64,000 bases of DNA from Deltaproteobacteria bacterium (GTDB taxonomy: Bacteria; Myxococcota_A; Polyangia; Polyangiales; Ga0077539). Location of the stretch: contig JADJAE010000016.1 of assembly GCA_016704445.1 (NCBI GenBank), positions 62,001 through 126,000 of the forward strand, given 5' to 3'. Below the pieces are notes generated by a model. The model did no database searches, had not been told where the DNA came from, and saw nothing but the letters and a program-made list of their open reading frames with translations. This document shows, piece by piece, positions 61,849 to 64,000 of the stretch (position 1 is the first letter of the stretch; each line of letters begins with the position of its first letter). The translations under genes were made by a program, and so were the position numbers.

Positions 61849-61856
61849 GGTCGGCA
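61849..61856 (+). repeat. Right target-site duplication of the insertion sequence
   Basis: GGTCGGCA, identical to 60267-60274. Confidence 0.85.
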
Positions 61857-61890
61857 GTCGAGGTCTCGCGAGAGCTGATACGTGGCTTTA

Positions 61891-62226
61891 TCATAAGCGT
61901 CGGAGCTTAGAATCCGGGCTCCCCTTTGCGACGAGCCCTGCGACCTTCGCGCCGCCGAGCGCCGTCGCCAAGGTGCTCTGCCCCGGAAACACCGAGTCGC
62001 CCACCATCCACAGCCCCCGTCGCACGGACGGGGGAAACATCCCCGCGAAGTTCGCCAGCCCCCGCGTGCGCGGCGCGCCCCCAACGTACCCGCCCGGTCG
62101 CCCGACGAAGCGCGCGAAGGTGCGCGGCGACGCCGACAGCCGGTGCCGTCCAGCGTCCGATCCGACCTCGCCATAGCCTTCATCCCAAGTAAGTTCGCGA
62201 GCCAACGAAGCGGACATTACGCGCAT
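61891..62226 (-). pseudogene. C-terminal fragment of a CrtI/CrtD-like carotenoid desaturase
   Basis: The recognisable part reads RPGGYVGGAPRTRGLANFAG and GLWMVGDSVFPGQSTLATAL then GGAKVAGLVA, the conserved FAD-binding C-terminus of phytoene-desaturase-type oxidoreductases. The N-terminal 400 or so residues are missing. The frame upstream of about residue 30 is unrelated sequence leading into dispersed repeat copy 3. The fragment is therefore a leftover cut at that repeat. Confidence 0.7.
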
Positions 62227-62248
62227 CTGTAAGGTTGCGTTTGAGCTC

Positions 62249-62340
62249 CATGGAGATCGCGGTCGCGGCGAACGACGCTCTCCTCAATCGACCACCGGGC
62301 GGAGCACCGAGGCGGTGGGAGCACTGGACGCCCTGTCCCC
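62249..62340 (+). repeat. Dispersed repeat, copy 3
   Basis: About 92 bases, same orientation as copies 1 and 2: CATGGAGATCGCGGTCGCGG, CGAACGACGCTCTCCTCAAT, then GGAGCACCGAGGCGGTGGGA and ACTGGACGCCCTGTCCCC. In all three copies the centre encodes IAVA-NDALL in one frame, but no longer gene is present. Confidence 0.8.
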
Positions 62341-62433
62341 AGAACCTCAGACCGTCTCATGCGGTGGTACGGTGCCCGCCCGTGACCAACGCGCCTGACA
62401 ACAGGCGCCGCATCGCAACGAGAGGGGTTCGTC

Positions 62434-63102
62434 ATGAGGTCGGCGTGGTTCGCGGTGGCGCTGGCGGTGTCGGGCGCGCCGGCCGCGGCGGAGGCGTTCA
62501 CGGTGCAGGTCCCGGAGGGCTGGGTCGACCTGTCGCGCGGGGCGCCCGCCGCGAACTTCGAGGGCCTCCGCCCGGTGATCGCCGCGCAGGTCCGGAGCGG
62601 GCAGTACGTCGCGCTGGCCTACGACTTCGCGCACGAGGACGACGGCTTCACAGAGAACCTCAACGCGACCATCCAGAGCGGCGCCGAGCGAGTGACCGGG
62701 AGGTCGATCGCGGCGCTGACACGCGAACTCCCGGCGATCGCGGCGCGCAACACGCCGAGCGTCGCGCTTCGGGTGCTGGAGTCGTCCGTGGTGCTGGTCG
62801 GCGGCGTCCACCGCGCGCGATTGCTGACCGAGGTGACCGTCAACGGGAGCATCGTGCGGCAGGCGGTGTTTCTCATCCCGGGCGCCGGGCAGTCGCTGGT
62901 GCTGACCTACTCGTCCAGCCCGCAGGAGTTCGCGCGCTACCTCCCCACCTTCGACACGTCGGCGGCCGCGACGGTCGGCGCGGTCGAACCCCCGGAGCCC
63001 GAGGGGCCGTGGAAGGGCATCCTTCAGAAAACACTGATCGGCGGCGTGATCGGCGCGCTCGGGGGACTGCTCCAGACGCTCTTCCGACGCGCGAAGTCGT
63101 GA
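62434..63102 (+). CDS. Exported PsbP/DcrB-like protein with C-terminal membrane segment
   Basis: 222 residues, ATG preceded by GAGAGGGG. Signal peptide ends near PAAAEA. The mature domain begins FTVQVPEGWVDLSRGAPAAN, the usual start of PsbP/DcrB-like (DUF1795-type) folds, with later strands VHRARLLTEVTVNGSIVRQA and SLVLTYSSSPQEF. A C-terminal hydrophobic helix (about 196-213, LIGGVIGALGGLLQTLF) followed by RRAKS would anchor it in the inner membrane. Function unknown. Confidence 0.65.
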   Translation: MRSAWFAVALAVSGAPAAAEAFTVQVPEGWVDLSRGAPAANFEGLRPVIAAQVRSGQYVALAYDFAHEDDGFTENLNATIQSGAERVTGRSIAALTRELPAIAARNTPSVALRVLESSVVLVGGVHRARLLTEVTVNGSIVRQAVFLIPGAGQSLVLTYSSSPQEFARYLPTFDTSAAATVGAVEPPEPEGPWKGILQKTLIGGVIGALGGLLQTLFRRAKS

Positions 63103-63929
63103 GGCCCGTGGACCCCCCGCCCGCGATCACCCGCTTCTGCCTCGACGGCGCGCTCGCCCCTCGCGCATCGCGCGCCCACGTCATCGGCGTGTCGGGCCCG
63201 CAGGGCGGCGGCAAGTCGACGCTCACGGCCCGGCTCGTGGCCGCGCTGGGGAGCGCGGGGCTGCGGGCCGCCACCGTGTCCATCGACGACTTCTACCTGA
63301 CGCACGCCGAGCAGCGCGACCTCGCCGCGAGGCACCCGGGCGACCGCTGCCTCGAACACCGCGGCTACCCCGGAACGCACGACGTCGCGCTCGGCGACCG
63401 GGTCCTCGGGGCGCTCGCCTCGCAGCGCACCGGATCCGTCGCCGTCCCGAGCTACGACAAGTCCGCCCACGGCGGTCGCGGCGACCGCGCGTCGGCGGAG
63501 GTTCTCGTCGAGGCGCCGCTCGACGTCGTCCTCGTCGAGGGCTGGATGCTCGGGTTCCGGGCGCTGCCGCGCGACGAATGCCCGCTGCCGCTCCGCGCGT
63601 CGAACGACCACCTCCCCGCGTACGAGCGCTGGCACGCGCGCCTCGACGCCTTCGTCCACCTCGTCGCGGGCGACCCGGCGTGGATCGTCGACTACCGCGT
63701 CGACGCGGAGCGGGCGCGCCGCGCGGCCGGACAGCCAGCGCTCTCGGACGACGAGGCGCGCGACTACATCGAGCGCTTCCTCCCGGCCTACGAGGCCTAC
63801 GTTCCGCCGCTGGTCGCCGCGCCGCCGTGCGCTCGGTGGCTGCGCGTCACCATCGGGCCCGACCGGGGGATCGGGTCGATCGTCGGGTCGGGGAGCGACG
63901 ACGGGGGCGGCCGCTCGGCGGGGGGCTGA
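63099..63929 (+). CDS. D-glycerate 3-kinase-like P-loop kinase
   Basis: 276 residues from a GTG at 63099 overlapping the previous stop (GTGA); GTG at 63108 is an alternative. Walker A is GVSGPQGGGKSTL. The GLYK-type blocks SIDDFYLTHAEQRDLAARHP, RGYPGTHDVALG, PSYDKSAHGGRGDRA and VVLVEGWMLGFRALP match plant and fungal glycerate kinases, which phosphorylate D-glycerate to 3-phosphoglycerate. No signal peptide. The Gly/Asp-rich last 20 residues are probably disordered. Bases 63930-64000 hold nothing recognisable. Confidence 0.85.
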   Translation: MRPVDPPPAITRFCLDGALAPRASRAHVIGVSGPQGGGKSTLTARLVAALGSAGLRAATVSIDDFYLTHAEQRDLAARHPGDRCLEHRGYPGTHDVALGDRVLGALASQRTGSVAVPSYDKSAHGGRGDRASAEVLVEAPLDVVLVEGWMLGFRALPRDECPLPLRASNDHLPAYERWHARLDAFVHLVAGDPAWIVDYRVDAERARRAAGQPALSDDEARDYIERFLPAYEAYVPPLVAAPPCARWLRVTIGPDRGIGSIVGSGSDDGGGRSAGG

Positions 63930-64000
63930 AGCGCAGGTTGCGGGCGTTCCCTCTCGCGCCCGATGGAACATCGGTGGGCGCGAAGGTATCCGCTCTCCAT

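Noticed and set aside
63797..64000. Minus-strand gene at the right edge of the window
   Set aside because: Pro/Arg-rich frame antisense to the kinase; no motif and too little sequence to support a gene.

Overview
The window is very GC-rich DNA (roughly 70% or more by eye) from a member of the Myxococcota, most likely a Polyangia-type myxobacterium. The taxonomic signals are a secreted metalloprotease ending in a MYXO-CTERM-like sorting tail, many Cys-rich lipoproteins with Asp/Ala/Ser-rich linkers, MopE-type CNGIDDDCDG motifs, stand-alone hybrid histidine kinases and dense GTG/ATGA-coupled operons. No rRNA, tRNA or CRISPR array was seen.

Layout. 0-12 kb: end of a phosphate-selective-type porin, an OmpA-family protein, a matrixin-like protease, an SdiA-regulated-type beta-propeller protein, a MopE-like lipoprotein, a DprE1/DprE2-like oxidoreductase pair, a dienelactone hydrolase and an alkyl-sulfatase-like enzyme. 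11.8-18 kb: a deleted SDR remnant, two large PAS histidine kinases with a response regulator, and a small SCO4226-like protein. 18.2-28.8 kb: a co-directional island of unrecognised genes. It holds five small proteins (four sharing one fold pattern, with a tandem duplication), three right-handed beta-helix/tailspike-like proteins and an FG-GAP propeller lipoprotein. Most large genes here carry frameshifts, and one contains about 820 bases of almost A-free G/C sequence that looks like a sequencing or assembly fault. 29-39.2 kb (minus strand): an ECF sigma factor and likely anti-sigma operon with lipoproteins, including a PEP-synthase/glucan-dikinase-like protein carrying a lipoprotein signal. 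39.3-48.1 kb: a deoxysugar/O-antigen cluster (rfbF, rfbG, rfbH, rfbC, C-methyltransferases, CmcI-type methyltransferase). 48.2-56.7 kb: cytochrome P450, an inverted-repeat element, a cupin, a ParD/ParE-like pair with a broken toxin, an NlpC/P60-like protein, and an SGNH/MBOAT O-acylation pair.

56.8-62.4 kb is an accessory/defence stretch. Three copies of a dispersed repeat, all in one orientation, delimit an AbiEii-like toxin module and a lower-GC NgoMIV-type restriction-modification module. An ISKra4-type insertion sequence with intact ends and an 8-bp target duplication sits beside the latter, and truncated host genes abut two of the repeat copies. 62.4-64 kb: a secreted PsbP/DcrB-like protein and a D-glycerate 3-kinase-like enzyme.

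How the parts fit: the rfb genes would make a CDP-linked 3,6-dideoxy, C-methylated sugar for the cell surface; the AlgI/AlgX-like pair would acylate a surface polysaccharide; the beta-helix/propeller island may bind or cut polysaccharide. These functional links are inferred from families and context, not demonstrated.
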